Assembly (NCBI GenBank): GCA_024235935.1
Contig: JACKLL010000011.1
Location: 1 to 64,000, forward strand
Direction of reading: 5' to 3'
Length of the DNA: 64,000 nt
Origin: Rhodoferax sp.
Lineage (GTDB): Bacteria > Pseudomonadota > Gammaproteobacteria > Burkholderiales > Burkholderiaceae_C
Positions 40,187-47,793 of this stretch are shown in pieces. The stretch's first letter is position 1; every line of letters starts with the position of its first letter. The notes under the pieces were generated by a model. The model did not search any database, was not told the origin of the DNA, and was given only the letters and a program-made list of their open reading frames with translations. Made by a program: the position numbers and the translations under genes.

Positions 40187-40951
40187 TCAGACCTTGGAGA
40201 AGTCGGGCCTGCGCTTTTCCATGAAGGCGGTGAAGGCTTCACGCGCCGCCGGCTCGCCCAGCATGCGCGAGAAGCTCTCGCCCTCTTCGGTCATCTGCTT
40301 TTCGACCAGCTGGGCCTGGCCCTTCTTCATCAGCCGCTTGGTCTCGACCAGGGAGCGAATCGGCTTGGACGCCATCTTGCGCGCCTGCGCCTGGGCCAGG
40401 TGGTTGGCCTCGGTGGGGGGAACGATGCGGTTGACCAGGCCAACCTCCAGCGCGGCCTCGGCCATGAAGGGCTCGCCCAGCAGCAGGGCCTCGGCGGCGC
40501 GGTGGTAGCCCAGCATCTGGGGCACCAGCAGGCTGGAAGCGGCCTCCGGACAAAGACCCAGGTTGACGAAGGGCAGCGAGAACGCCGCGTTATCGCCCGC
40601 ATAGACCAGGTCGCAGTGCATCAGCATCGTGGTGCCGATGCCGACCGCCGGTCCGCAGACGGCCGCGATCACGGGCTTGGGAAACGAGGCAATGCCGAAC
40701 AGGAAACGGTAGACCGGCGAGTCGGCCGTCGTCGGCGGGCGCTCCAGAAAATCGGCGATGTCGTTGCCGGCCGAGAAAATCGCCTCATGGCCCTGGAACA
40801 CCACGACGCGTATCGCGTCCTGGTCGCGGGCCTGCACCAGCGCGTCGGCCATCGCCGCGTACATCGCGCGGGTGATGGAATTTTTCTTGTCTGGCCGGTT
40901 GAAGGTGATGGTCATCACGCCATCGGTCACGTCGGTCAATATGTCGCTCAT
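40187..40951 (-). CDS. Enoyl-CoA hydratase/isomerase
   Basis: A 254-residue crotonase. Features are VFQGHEAIFSAGNDIADF (oxyanion hole), AVCGPAVGIGTTMLMHCDLV and FVNLGLCPEAASSLLVPQML. The single well-placed Glu in LGLCPEAAS resembles delta3,delta2-enoyl-CoA isomerases, and the C-terminal region EEGESFSRMLGEPAAREAF fits both groups, so an isomerase role for unsaturated acyl chains is at least as likely as hydration. It lies in the same run as the SDR, thioesterase and thiolase genes. Confidence 0.87.
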   Translation of the reverse strand: MSDILTDVTDGVMTITFNRPDKKNSITRAMYAAMADALVQARDQDAIRVVVFQGHEAIFSAGNDIADFLERPPTTADSPVYRFLFGIASFPKPVIAAVCGPAVGIGTTMLMHCDLVYAGDNAAFSLPFVNLGLCPEAASSLLVPQMLGYHRAAEALLLGEPFMAEAALEVGLVNRIVPPTEANHLAQAQARKMASKPIRSLVETKRLMKKGQAQLVEKQMTEEGESFSRMLGEPAAREAFTAFMEKRRPDFSKV

Positions 40952-40970
40952 GTCGCTCGCTCCTGATCGT

Positions 40971-41570
40971 TCAAGGTTTTGTGGTCAATGCCGCGCGGAC
41001 GAAATCGAGCCGGTCCTGGCCCCAGAACATCTCGTCTCCGACAAAGAAGCTGGGGGCTCCAAACGCGCCGCGGTCGACGGCCTGCTGGGTGCGCATCTTG
41101 AGGGATTCCTTCACCTGCGGGTCGGCCGCCAGCGCCATCACGGCCGGTGCGTCCAGGCCGGCGCCCGTCAGCACCTGGGCCACGGTGTCGGCATCGCCCA
41201 TGTTGCGCTGCTCGGCCCAGATCGCCTTGAACACCGCGTCGCGGTAGGCCTGCAGCTGCGCATGGCCGGCCTCCAGCAGACCCACGTCGATGCGCATCAG
41301 CGTGATGGTGTTGATCGGGAAGTGCGGGTTCATGACCAGCGGCACACCGTAGCTGCGCGCAAAACGGTCCAGATCCTTGAACAGGTAGCTGCCCTTGAGC
41401 GGCACCGTGATCGGCGCGCGATTGCCGGTGGCCTGGAACACGCCGCCCAGCAGGATCGGCTGGACATTCACCGTGGCGCCGGTGTCGGCGGCAAGCCGGG
41501 GCAGCTGCGTCCAGGCCAGGTAGGCGGCGGGGCTGCCGAAGTCGAACAGGAAATCGACGGTTTTTGTCAT
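40971..41570 (-). CDS. 2-hydroxychromene-2-carboxylate isomerase-like (DsbA-fold, kappa GST-like) protein
   Basis: A 199-residue thioredoxin-fold protein. It begins VDFLFDFGSPAAYLAW, where the Ser replaces the usual Cys pair and contacts glutathione in HCCA isomerases; FARSYGVPLVMNPHFPINTI and GAFGAPSFFVGDEMFWGQDR are family hallmarks. Known members isomerise 2-hydroxychromene-2-carboxylate in naphthalene breakdown, but many homologues sit in acyl-CoA clusters without naphthalene genes, as here. No aromatic-ring dioxygenase is present nearby, so the true reaction is open. Confidence 0.85.
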   Translation of the reverse strand: MTKTVDFLFDFGSPAAYLAWTQLPRLAADTGATVNVQPILLGGVFQATGNRAPITVPLKGSYLFKDLDRFARSYGVPLVMNPHFPINTITLMRIDVGLLEAGHAQLQAYRDAVFKAIWAEQRNMGDADTVAQVLTGAGLDAPAVMALAADPQVKESLKMRTQQAVDRGAFGAPSFFVGDEMFWGQDRLDFVRAALTTKP

Positions 41571-41608
41571 GCAGGGGCTTTCGTATCGTGCGCCGGGTCA
41601 GGGCGGGT

Positions 41609-42361
41609 TCAGAATTTCTCGATCCACGGTCGCAGATCGAGCTCATGGGTCCAGGCGTCGCGCGGCTGGCGGTGCAGCATCCAGTACTGGTCGGCGATAT
41701 GGTCCGGGTTCAGGATACCGTCTTGTGCCTTGCGCGCATACCGCTCGGGAAAATTGTCGCGGATGAAGGCGGTGTCGATCGCACCGTCGATCACCACATG
41801 GGCCACGTGGATGCCTTGCGGCCCCAGCTCCCGTGCCATGCTCTGGGCCAGCGCCCGCAAGGCATGCTTGGCGCCGGCGAAGGCGGCAAAGTTCGCCGAC
41901 CCGCGCAAGGACGCCGTGGCGCCGGTGAACAGGATCGTGCCCTTGTGACCGTCACCGCCGCGCGCCACCATGCGCCGGGCCACCTCGCGCGCGTTCAGAA
42001 AGCCCGACAGACAGGCCATCTCCCAGATCTTGGTGTAGCGCCGCGCCGTCTCCTGCAGGATGCTGCTGGGTGCATTGGCACCGATGTTGAATACCAGCAC
42101 CGTGATCGGGCCGATCGTCGACTCGATCTGCTCGACCAGCGCCACCACCGCATCCTCGTCGCGGGCGTCCGAGCCGAAGCCGTGCGCGACACCGCCGTCG
42201 GCGCGGATCTGCGCCAGCAGCGGCTCCAGGCGGTCCGCATTGCGGCGGGTGGCGCAGACCGTCAGGCCTTCGCGCGCGAAGCGGCGCGCGATCGCGCCAC
42301 CGGTGGCGTCGCCGGCGCCGATGACAAGGGCAACCCCCGGCTTCTCGCGAATGGACGTCAT
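41609..42361 (-). CDS. SDR-family oxidoreductase
   Basis: A 250-residue SDR. The N-terminal motif is ALVIGAGDATGGAIARRFAR, unlike the usual TGxxxGIG, and the middle shows VLVFNIGANAPSSI in place of NNAG. The active-site Tyr is not obvious: the region reads LFTGATASLRGSANFAAFAG then AKHALRALAQSMAREL, with Phe where Tyr is normal while the Lys is kept. It may bind NAD(P) and be a divergent reductase, or have lost normal SDR chemistry. It sits 12 bases after a thioesterase gene and upstream of the HCCA isomerase-like gene. Confidence 0.78.
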   Translation of the reverse strand: MTSIREKPGVALVIGAGDATGGAIARRFAREGLTVCATRRNADRLEPLLAQIRADGGVAHGFGSDARDEDAVVALVEQIESTIGPITVLVFNIGANAPSSILQETARRYTKIWEMACLSGFLNAREVARRMVARGGDGHKGTILFTGATASLRGSANFAAFAGAKHALRALAQSMARELGPQGIHVAHVVIDGAIDTAFIRDNFPERYARKAQDGILNPDHIADQYWMLHRQPRDAWTHELDLRPWIEKF

Positions 42362-42373
42362 GGCTGCATGCCC

Positions 42374-43234
42374 CTATTCCTTGTAATAAACCATCTGGAG
42401 ACTGGTGGCCAGCAGCTTGCCGCAGGCGCTCCAAAGCTGCGCACTCTGGTCGTGAAAGCCGGCGTGAAAGGCATGGGCCCGGGCCTGGCCCAGCACATAA
42501 CCATCGCCCACCTCGCGCAGCAGCGCGTCGTCGGCGTGGAAGTAGACCGTCATCGATACCGTGCCGGCCGGCACCCGGCGCGCGCGCCGCAAATAGACGC
42601 GCGGAAAGAACACGTCTGCCAGTGCCGCCAGGGACGCATAGTCCAGCGGGCGGGGCGGCGCATCGCGCATCCACAGGCGGCTCAGGCTGGCTTCGTCGGG
42701 GCCGAGGGTGGAGACGGCTCCGTCCCATTCACCAGGCAGCGGGCCCTGCAGCTGCAGCACCTCGTAGCGCTTGATCCATTCGATCGGCGCACGCCATGGC
42801 GGCGGCGACACCACGTCCTGCGGCATCGGCACGGCCGGCATCGGCGTGTCTTGGATCCCCCAGGTGTCGCGCCGCAGCGCGGTCAGCACGGTGGCGGTCA
42901 GCACGACGCCGGTATCCGCCCGACCGTCGGCGCCAGGCGCCTCCTGCGTCACCTCCACCACCCAGTGCTGGGTCGAGCGGTTGGTGCGGGCCGCGCGGGC
43001 CGAAACCGTGAACGGGCCGGCCACCAGGGCCGCCGCGTAATTCACCGTCAGCGCGACCGGAACACCCAGGCACTGTGGGTGCCGCAGCACCGCCTGCAGG
43101 ACCGTGGCGGCGGTGATGCCGCCGAACGGCCCCACCATGTTCCAGTAGGCCGCACGGGTATGGCCGCGCCAGCGATCCGGCCCCTGCGCGACCAGCGCGA
43201 TCGCCTGATCGAAGGGATGCCCATCGTGCGCCAC
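42374..43234 (-). CDS. Acyl-CoA thioesterase family protein (double hotdog)
   Basis: A 286-residue protein of the TesB-like/thioesterase superfamily with two tandem hotdog folds. The first half has NMVGPFGGITAATVLQAVLR and PVALTVNYAAALVAGPF; the second half ends GQARAHAFHAGFHDQSAQLW followed by a LLATSLQMVYYK end, typical of this family. It starts with GTG at 43234, only three bases after the thiolase stop; no in-frame ATG is suitable. It would release acids from acyl-CoAs that stall in the pathway. Confidence 0.84.
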   Translation of the reverse strand: MAHDGHPFDQAIALVAQGPDRWRGHTRAAYWNMVGPFGGITAATVLQAVLRHPQCLGVPVALTVNYAAALVAGPFTVSARAARTNRSTQHWVVEVTQEAPGADGRADTGVVLTATVLTALRRDTWGIQDTPMPAVPMPQDVVSPPPWRAPIEWIKRYEVLQLQGPLPGEWDGAVSTLGPDEASLSRLWMRDAPPRPLDYASLAALADVFFPRVYLRRARRVPAGTVSMTVYFHADDALLREVGDGYVLGQARAHAFHAGFHDQSAQLWSACGKLLATSLQMVYYKE

Positions 43235-43237
43235 GGG

Positions 43238-44434
43238 TCAGACCCGCTCGAAGATTCCTGCTGCGCCCTGTCCCATGCCGACGCACATCGTGACCATGCC
43301 GTAACGCTTCTGCGTGCGGCGCAGCCCATGGATCACGGTGGCAGCCCGGATCGCACCGGTGGCGCCCAGCGGATGGCCGAGCGCGATGGCCCCCCCCAGC
43401 GGATTGACCTTGGCCGGGTCCAGGCCGAGGGTGTTGATGACGGCCAGCGACTGGGCCGCGAAGGCTTCATTGAGTTCAAACCAGTCGATGTCATCCTGCT
43501 TCAGGCCGGCGCTGCGCAGCGCCGCCGGGATCGCCTCGATCGGGCCAATGCCCATGATGTGCGGTGGCACTCCCTTGCTGGCAAAGCTGACGAAGCGCGC
43601 CAGCGGCACCAGGCCGAACTGCTGGATCGCCTTCTCGCTGGCCAGCACCAGCGCACCGGCGCCGTCCGAGGTCTGCGAACTGTTGCCGGCCGTCACCGAC
43701 CCACGCGCGGCGAACACGGCCTTGAGCCGGGCCAGGCCTTCGAGCGAGGTGTCGGGACGCGCGCCTTCATCGAGCGACACCATGCGCGTCTTGAGCGACA
43801 GCTCCCCGGTCTCGAGGTCGGGCGTACGCTCGGTCACCTCGACCGGCGTGATCTCGTCGGCAAAGTGGCCGGCCTTCATCGCGGCGACTGCACGCTGGTG
43901 CGACTCGACCGCAAACGCATCCTGCGCCTGGCGCGACACCTTCCACTGGTTGGCCACCTTCTCGGCGGTGAGGCCCATCCCGTAGGCGATGCCGATGTTC
44001 TCGTCGTTGTCGAACATGGCCGGCGACAGCGAAGGCGAATTGCCCATCATCGGCACCATGCTCATGCTCTCGGTGCCGGCGGCCATCATCACGTCGGCCT
44101 CGCCCACGCGGATGCGGTCGGCCGCCATCTGGATCGCGCTCAGGCCGGAGGCGCAGAAGCGGTTGACGGTGATGCCGCCGACGCCATGCGGCAGCCCGGC
44201 CAGCACCGCACCGATGCGCGCCACGTTCAGGCCCTGCGGCCCTTCGGGAATGGCGCAACCGCAGATCAGGTCCTCGATGGCCTGCGGATCCAGCGTCGGC
44301 ACCTGCGCCAGCGCGCCCTGGATGGCCTTGACCAGCAGGTCGTCGGGGCGCGTGTGGCGGAAAAAGCCGCGGTGCGAACGCCCGATCGGGGTTCGGGTGG
44401 CGGCAACGATGTAGGCGTCCTGGATCTGTTTCAT
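43238..44434 (-). CDS. Acetyl-CoA acyltransferase (thiolase), FadA-like
   Basis: A 398-residue thiolase for the last step of beta-oxidation. It starts IQDAYIVAATRTPIGRSHRG and carries the acyl-enzyme Cys in NRFCASGLSAIQMAADRI, the His in GGAIALGHPLGATGAIRAAT and the second Cys in MVTMCVGMGQGAAGIFER. The substrate is probably a 3-ketoacyl-CoA from the FadN-like enzyme encoded upstream on the same strand. A repeat element separates the two genes. The ATG at 44434 is preceded by GAAGAGAG. Confidence 0.92.
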   Translation of the reverse strand: MKQIQDAYIVAATRTPIGRSHRGFFRHTRPDDLLVKAIQGALAQVPTLDPQAIEDLICGCAIPEGPQGLNVARIGAVLAGLPHGVGGITVNRFCASGLSAIQMAADRIRVGEADVMMAAGTESMSMVPMMGNSPSLSPAMFDNDENIGIAYGMGLTAEKVANQWKVSRQAQDAFAVESHQRAVAAMKAGHFADEITPVEVTERTPDLETGELSLKTRMVSLDEGARPDTSLEGLARLKAVFAARGSVTAGNSSQTSDGAGALVLASEKAIQQFGLVPLARFVSFASKGVPPHIMGIGPIEAIPAALRSAGLKQDDIDWFELNEAFAAQSLAVINTLGLDPAKVNPLGGAIALGHPLGATGAIRAATVIHGLRRTQKRYGMVTMCVGMGQGAAGIFERV

Positions 44435-44448
44435 GGTTCAGTCTCTCT

Positions 44449-44808
44449 TCAGTTGTTCCAATGCGCGCGGCACGACGCGTGAAAGGTCAAGCGGCGGCCG
44501 AGCTGGCCAGCCCAGGCCCCCACGGATCTGGCTCTGCCAGGCCGCAGGGGGCGCCCCCCAGTGGGGCTGAGGCCCGCGGCTCCAAGCCTGCCTGCGCAGG
44601 CTTGGACGGGCCGAAGGGGCGCCTGCCTCTGGCAGCGCCACGACTCGGCCGGCTTACACGCAGTGAAGCCGGACAGGCAGGGGGCGTCCTTTACCTCAAT
44701 CCAGGGGCCGCCGCGCACGGCCGCTCCGAAGCGGTCGGCCCGCCCCCCAGTGGGGGGTTCGGCCGGCTTACACGCAGTGAAGCCGGACAGGCAGGGGGCG
44801 TCCTTCAT
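44449..44808 (-). repeat. Intergenic repeat element, copy B, with a 119-codon in-frame reading frame
   Basis: This copy lies between the fadN-like gene and the thiolase and reads in the same direction as both. It is related to the element at 21360-21641: both open with ATGAA(A/G)GAC and share the segment that begins ACTGCGTGTAA and runs through stems around GGCAGGCGCC. In this copy one stem is perfect (CCAAGCCTGC-N4-GCAGGCTTGG). The open frame starts MKDAPCLSGFTACKPAE one base after the fadN-like stop and ends 14 bases before the thiolase start. It is longer than copy A because a 46-base piece is doubled. The peptide matches no family I know. A second frame in the same stretch is also open, as is common in GC-rich DNA. 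Confidence 0.75.
44646..44805 (-). repeat. Direct duplication inside repeat copy B
   Basis: A 46-base segment is present at 44646-44691 and again, without change, at 44760-44805. It encodes DAPCLSGFTACKPAE in both cases, so the frame is kept. The 68 bases between carry a further stem-rich piece with GGGGGGCGG-type sequence on this strand. Confidence 0.85.
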
Positions 44809-44809
44809 C

Positions 44810-47221
44810 TCAATTGCGAACCGGCTTGCCGGTCGACATCATTCCCATGATGCGTTCCTGGGTCTTGGGATGGGTCACCAGCGCGCAGAAGGCCTTGCGC
44901 TCGAGCGCCATCAGGTATTCCTCGCTGACCAGGGTTCCGGCGTCGACCTCGCCACCACACACCACGTGGGCGATCTGGCTGGCGATATGGAAGTCGTGGG
45001 CGCTGATGAAGCCGCCATCGCGCATGTTGACCAGCGAGCCCTTGATGGTGGCAATGCCACTGCGCCCGGCCACCGGGATCAAGCGGCGCATCGGCGCGCG
45101 GTAGCCCGACTGCGCCATGGCTCGGCCCTGGGCCATGGCCACATACAGCAGCTCATCCTTGTGCGGCACGATCACATCACCATCCTGCAGGTAGCCCAAC
45201 TGGCGCGACTCCAGCGCGCTGGTGCCGACCTTGGCCATGGCCGCGGCGGTGAACGGGCCGGTCAGGAAGGGCAGCAAGTCCTTGTTGGTCGACACCGCAG
45301 CCTGTTCTGCCGCACGGCGGGCGATGTAGGCCAGGCCACCGGCGCCCGGTACCAGGCCCACACCGACCTCGACCAGGCCGATGTAGCTTTCCATGGCAGC
45401 GACGCGTTTGGCACTGTAGACCGCGAGTTCGCAGCCACCGCCCAGCGCCATGCCGCGGATCGCCGAGATCGTCGGCACATTCGCATAGCGCAGCCGTAGC
45501 ATCGTCTTTTGCAGCTCATGTTCGGCACCGTCGATGGCCGAGATACCTGCCACCATGAAGGCGGGCAACATGGCCTGCAGATCCGCGCCGACCGAGAACA
45601 TCTCGTCGGGCGACCAGATCACCAGCGCCTCGTAGTCTTTTTCGGCAATGTCGACGGCCTGCATCAGGCCTTCCGCCACCGCCGGGCTGATCGCATGCAT
45701 CTTGGTCTTGATGCTGGCGATCAGTACCGGCTGGTCCAGCGTCCACAGGCGGATCGCGTCATCCTCGTACACGGTCGTGCCGGCGGTCTGCGGCGGCGCC
45801 GTGATTGCACCGGGCACGTCCTCGCGGAAATGCTGGCGCGCGTACACCGGCAGTTCGCGCCGCGGCACGAATCGCCCGGCCGACGCGCTCCAGGAGCCGC
45901 GCGCCGTGTGCACGCCGCCGGCCTCGGCCACCGGCCCTTCGAACACCCAGGCCGGCAAGGGCGTCTTGCACAGCGACTTGCCGGCGTCGATGTCCTGCTG
46001 GATCATCTTTGCCACGTCCAGCCAGCCGGCTTCCTGCCACAGTTCGAACGGGCCTTGCTTGAACCCGAAGCCCCAGCGCATCGCCAGGTCGATGTCGCGC
46101 GCCGACTCGGCCACGTCCTTCAGATGCAGCGCCGCGTAATGGAACTGGTCGCGCAAAATGGCCCACAGAAAACGCGGCTCGGCGCCTTCGGCATTGCGCA
46201 GCAGCGCCAGACGCTCGGCGGCCGGCTTCTTGAGCATGCGACCGACCACCTCGTCGGCCTTGCCGCCGCCGGGCACGTAGTCACCCTTGCCATCCGCCGC
46301 CTTGGCGTCATAACGCAGGATGTCGCGGCCCACCTTCTTGTAGAAGCCGGCGCCGGTCTTCTGGCCCAGGTTGCCCTTGGCCAGCAGGTCGGCCAGCACG
46401 GCCGGCGTGCCGAAATCGCCGTAGAACGGATCGGTCTCCAGGCTCAGGTTGTCCTGCAGGGTCTTGATGACATGGGCCATGGTGTCCAGGCCCACGACGT
46501 CGGCAGTACGGAAGGTACCCGAACTGGCCCGGCCGAGCTTCTTGCCGGTCAGGTCATCGACCACGTCGTAGCTCAGGCCGAAGTTCTCGACCTGCTTCAT
46601 CGTCACCAGCATGCCGGCGATGCCGATGCGGTTGGCGATGAAGTTGGGGGTGTCGTGTGCACGCACCACACCTTTGCCCAGACCGCTGGTGACAAAAGCC
46701 TCCAGGTCGTCGAGCACGGTTGACTCCGTGGTGGGCGTATTGATCAGCTCGACCAGCGCCATGTAGCGCGGCGGATTGAAGAAGTGGATGCCGCAAAAAC
46801 GCGGCTTGATCGCGTCCGGAAGCACCTCGCTGAGCTTGGTGATCGACAGGCCGGAGGTGTTGGACGCCACGATGGCGTGTGGTGCCAGGTGCGGCGCGAC
46901 TTTCTGGTAAAGATCGAGCTTCCAGTCCATGCGCTCGGCGATCGCCTCGATCACCAGATCGCACTCCTGCAGCAGTTCAAGATGCTCTTCGTAATTGGCC
47001 TGGCGGATCAGCCCGGCGTCATCGGCCAGACCCAGCGGTGCCGGCTTGAGTTTCTTCAGGCCTTCAACCGCCTTGCTGACAATGCCATTCTTCGGGCCTT
47101 CCCTGGCCGGCAGATCGAACAGGATCACGGGAACGCGGACGTTGACCAGATGCGCAGCAATCTGCGCGCCCATCACGCCGGCACCGAGCACGGCGACTTG
47201 TTTGACTTGGAAACGGGACAT
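44810..47221 (-). CDS. Bifunctional 3-hydroxyacyl-CoA dehydrogenase/enoyl-CoA hydratase, FadN-like
   Basis: About 803 residues. The order is dehydrogenase first, then crotonase, as in FadN and unlike E. coli FadB. The NAD site is VAVLGAGVMGAQIAAHL at the N terminus, with GIHFFNPPRYMALVELI and HDTPNFIANRIGIAGM following. The hydratase lies in the last third (VGADLQAMLPAF, then AIRGMALGGGCELAVYSAKR and VGVGLVPGAGGLAY). It carries out the two middle beta-oxidation steps and should hand its product to the thiolase encoded downstream. The ATG at 47221 gives a normal start; an upstream in-frame start would add a Pro/Ser-rich leader. Confidence 0.93.
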   Translation of the reverse strand: MSRFQVKQVAVLGAGVMGAQIAAHLVNVRVPVILFDLPAREGPKNGIVSKAVEGLKKLKPAPLGLADDAGLIRQANYEEHLELLQECDLVIEAIAERMDWKLDLYQKVAPHLAPHAIVASNTSGLSITKLSEVLPDAIKPRFCGIHFFNPPRYMALVELINTPTTESTVLDDLEAFVTSGLGKGVVRAHDTPNFIANRIGIAGMLVTMKQVENFGLSYDVVDDLTGKKLGRASSGTFRTADVVGLDTMAHVIKTLQDNLSLETDPFYGDFGTPAVLADLLAKGNLGQKTGAGFYKKVGRDILRYDAKAADGKGDYVPGGGKADEVVGRMLKKPAAERLALLRNAEGAEPRFLWAILRDQFHYAALHLKDVAESARDIDLAMRWGFGFKQGPFELWQEAGWLDVAKMIQQDIDAGKSLCKTPLPAWVFEGPVAEAGGVHTARGSWSASAGRFVPRRELPVYARQHFREDVPGAITAPPQTAGTTVYEDDAIRLWTLDQPVLIASIKTKMHAISPAVAEGLMQAVDIAEKDYEALVIWSPDEMFSVGADLQAMLPAFMVAGISAIDGAEHELQKTMLRLRYANVPTISAIRGMALGGGCELAVYSAKRVAAMESYIGLVEVGVGLVPGAGGLAYIARRAAEQAAVSTNKDLLPFLTGPFTAAAMAKVGTSALESRQLGYLQDGDVIVPHKDELLYVAMAQGRAMAQSGYRAPMRRLIPVAGRSGIATIKGSLVNMRDGGFISAHDFHIASQIAHVVCGGEVDAGTLVSEEYLMALERKAFCALVTHPKTQERIMGMMSTGKPVRN

Positions 47222-47297
47222 GGAGTGAATCTCTCTTGATGCACGCAATGGCGTGTGTGGGGCCGGACACAGGCCCGGCCAGGATGGAGCGACGTGC

Positions 47298-47735
47298 CTA
47301 CTGGACGCGGACCCAGGTCTGGGTGCGGCCGATGCCGAAGACCGAACCACGCACCTCGAGCTTTTTGCCGCCGTCGATCGGGGTCAGGCGCAAGGTGTAA
47401 GTCGCGCCTTTCTCGGGGTCCAGGATCTTGCCGTCCTCCCAGACCTCCTTGCCCTCGGCCTTGCGGGCGCCGCGGATGATCTCCAGACCGAGCACCGGCT
47501 TGTCCTTGCGGTCGTCGGTGCACTTGTCGCACACCGCATCCTGCTTGGCACCCTTGCGCAGCAGCTTGCTCACCTTGCCGCTGAGCACACCGCCGTTGTC
47601 GACGATCTGCACCTCGGACTTGATCTCCTTGGTCTCATCGTCAATCGTGTGCCAGGTGCCGACCGGCGTCATCTGCGCCTGCGCAAGACCGGCGATCGAT
47701 GCCAGGATTGCAGCCAGAACGATTTGCTTGCGCAT
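47298..47735 (-). CDS. DUF2147 family exported protein
   Basis: A 145-residue protein with a signal peptide ending AQAQM and the DUF2147 pattern: GTWHTIDDETKEIKSEVQI, then GGVLSGKVSKLL, a CDKC pair, then DGKILDPEKGATYTLRLTP and LEVRGSVFGIGRTQTW. Family members are periplasmic or outer-envelope proteins of about this size with a lipocalin-like barrel and no proven role. In Burkholderiales they commonly lie between acyl-CoA dehydrogenase and FadN-like genes, as here, which hints at a function tied to fatty acids. GGAGA precedes the ATG. Confidence 0.88.
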   Translation of the reverse strand: MRKQIVLAAILASIAGLAQAQMTPVGTWHTIDDETKEIKSEVQIVDNGGVLSGKVSKLLRKGAKQDAVCDKCTDDRKDKPVLGLEIIRGARKAEGKEVWEDGKILDPEKGATYTLRLTPIDGGKKLEVRGSVFGIGRTQTWVRVQ

Positions 47736-47793
47736 GCTTGTCTCCTTGATGCGGGAATTCGGGTGGCGGGCGGGGTTCGGATCGCGCACCATG

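Noticed and set aside
40971..41570. Naphthalene degradation from the HCCA isomerase-like gene.
   Set aside because: No ring-hydroxylating dioxygenase, extradiol enzyme or hydratase-aldolase gene is nearby; the neighbours are lipid acyl-CoA genes.
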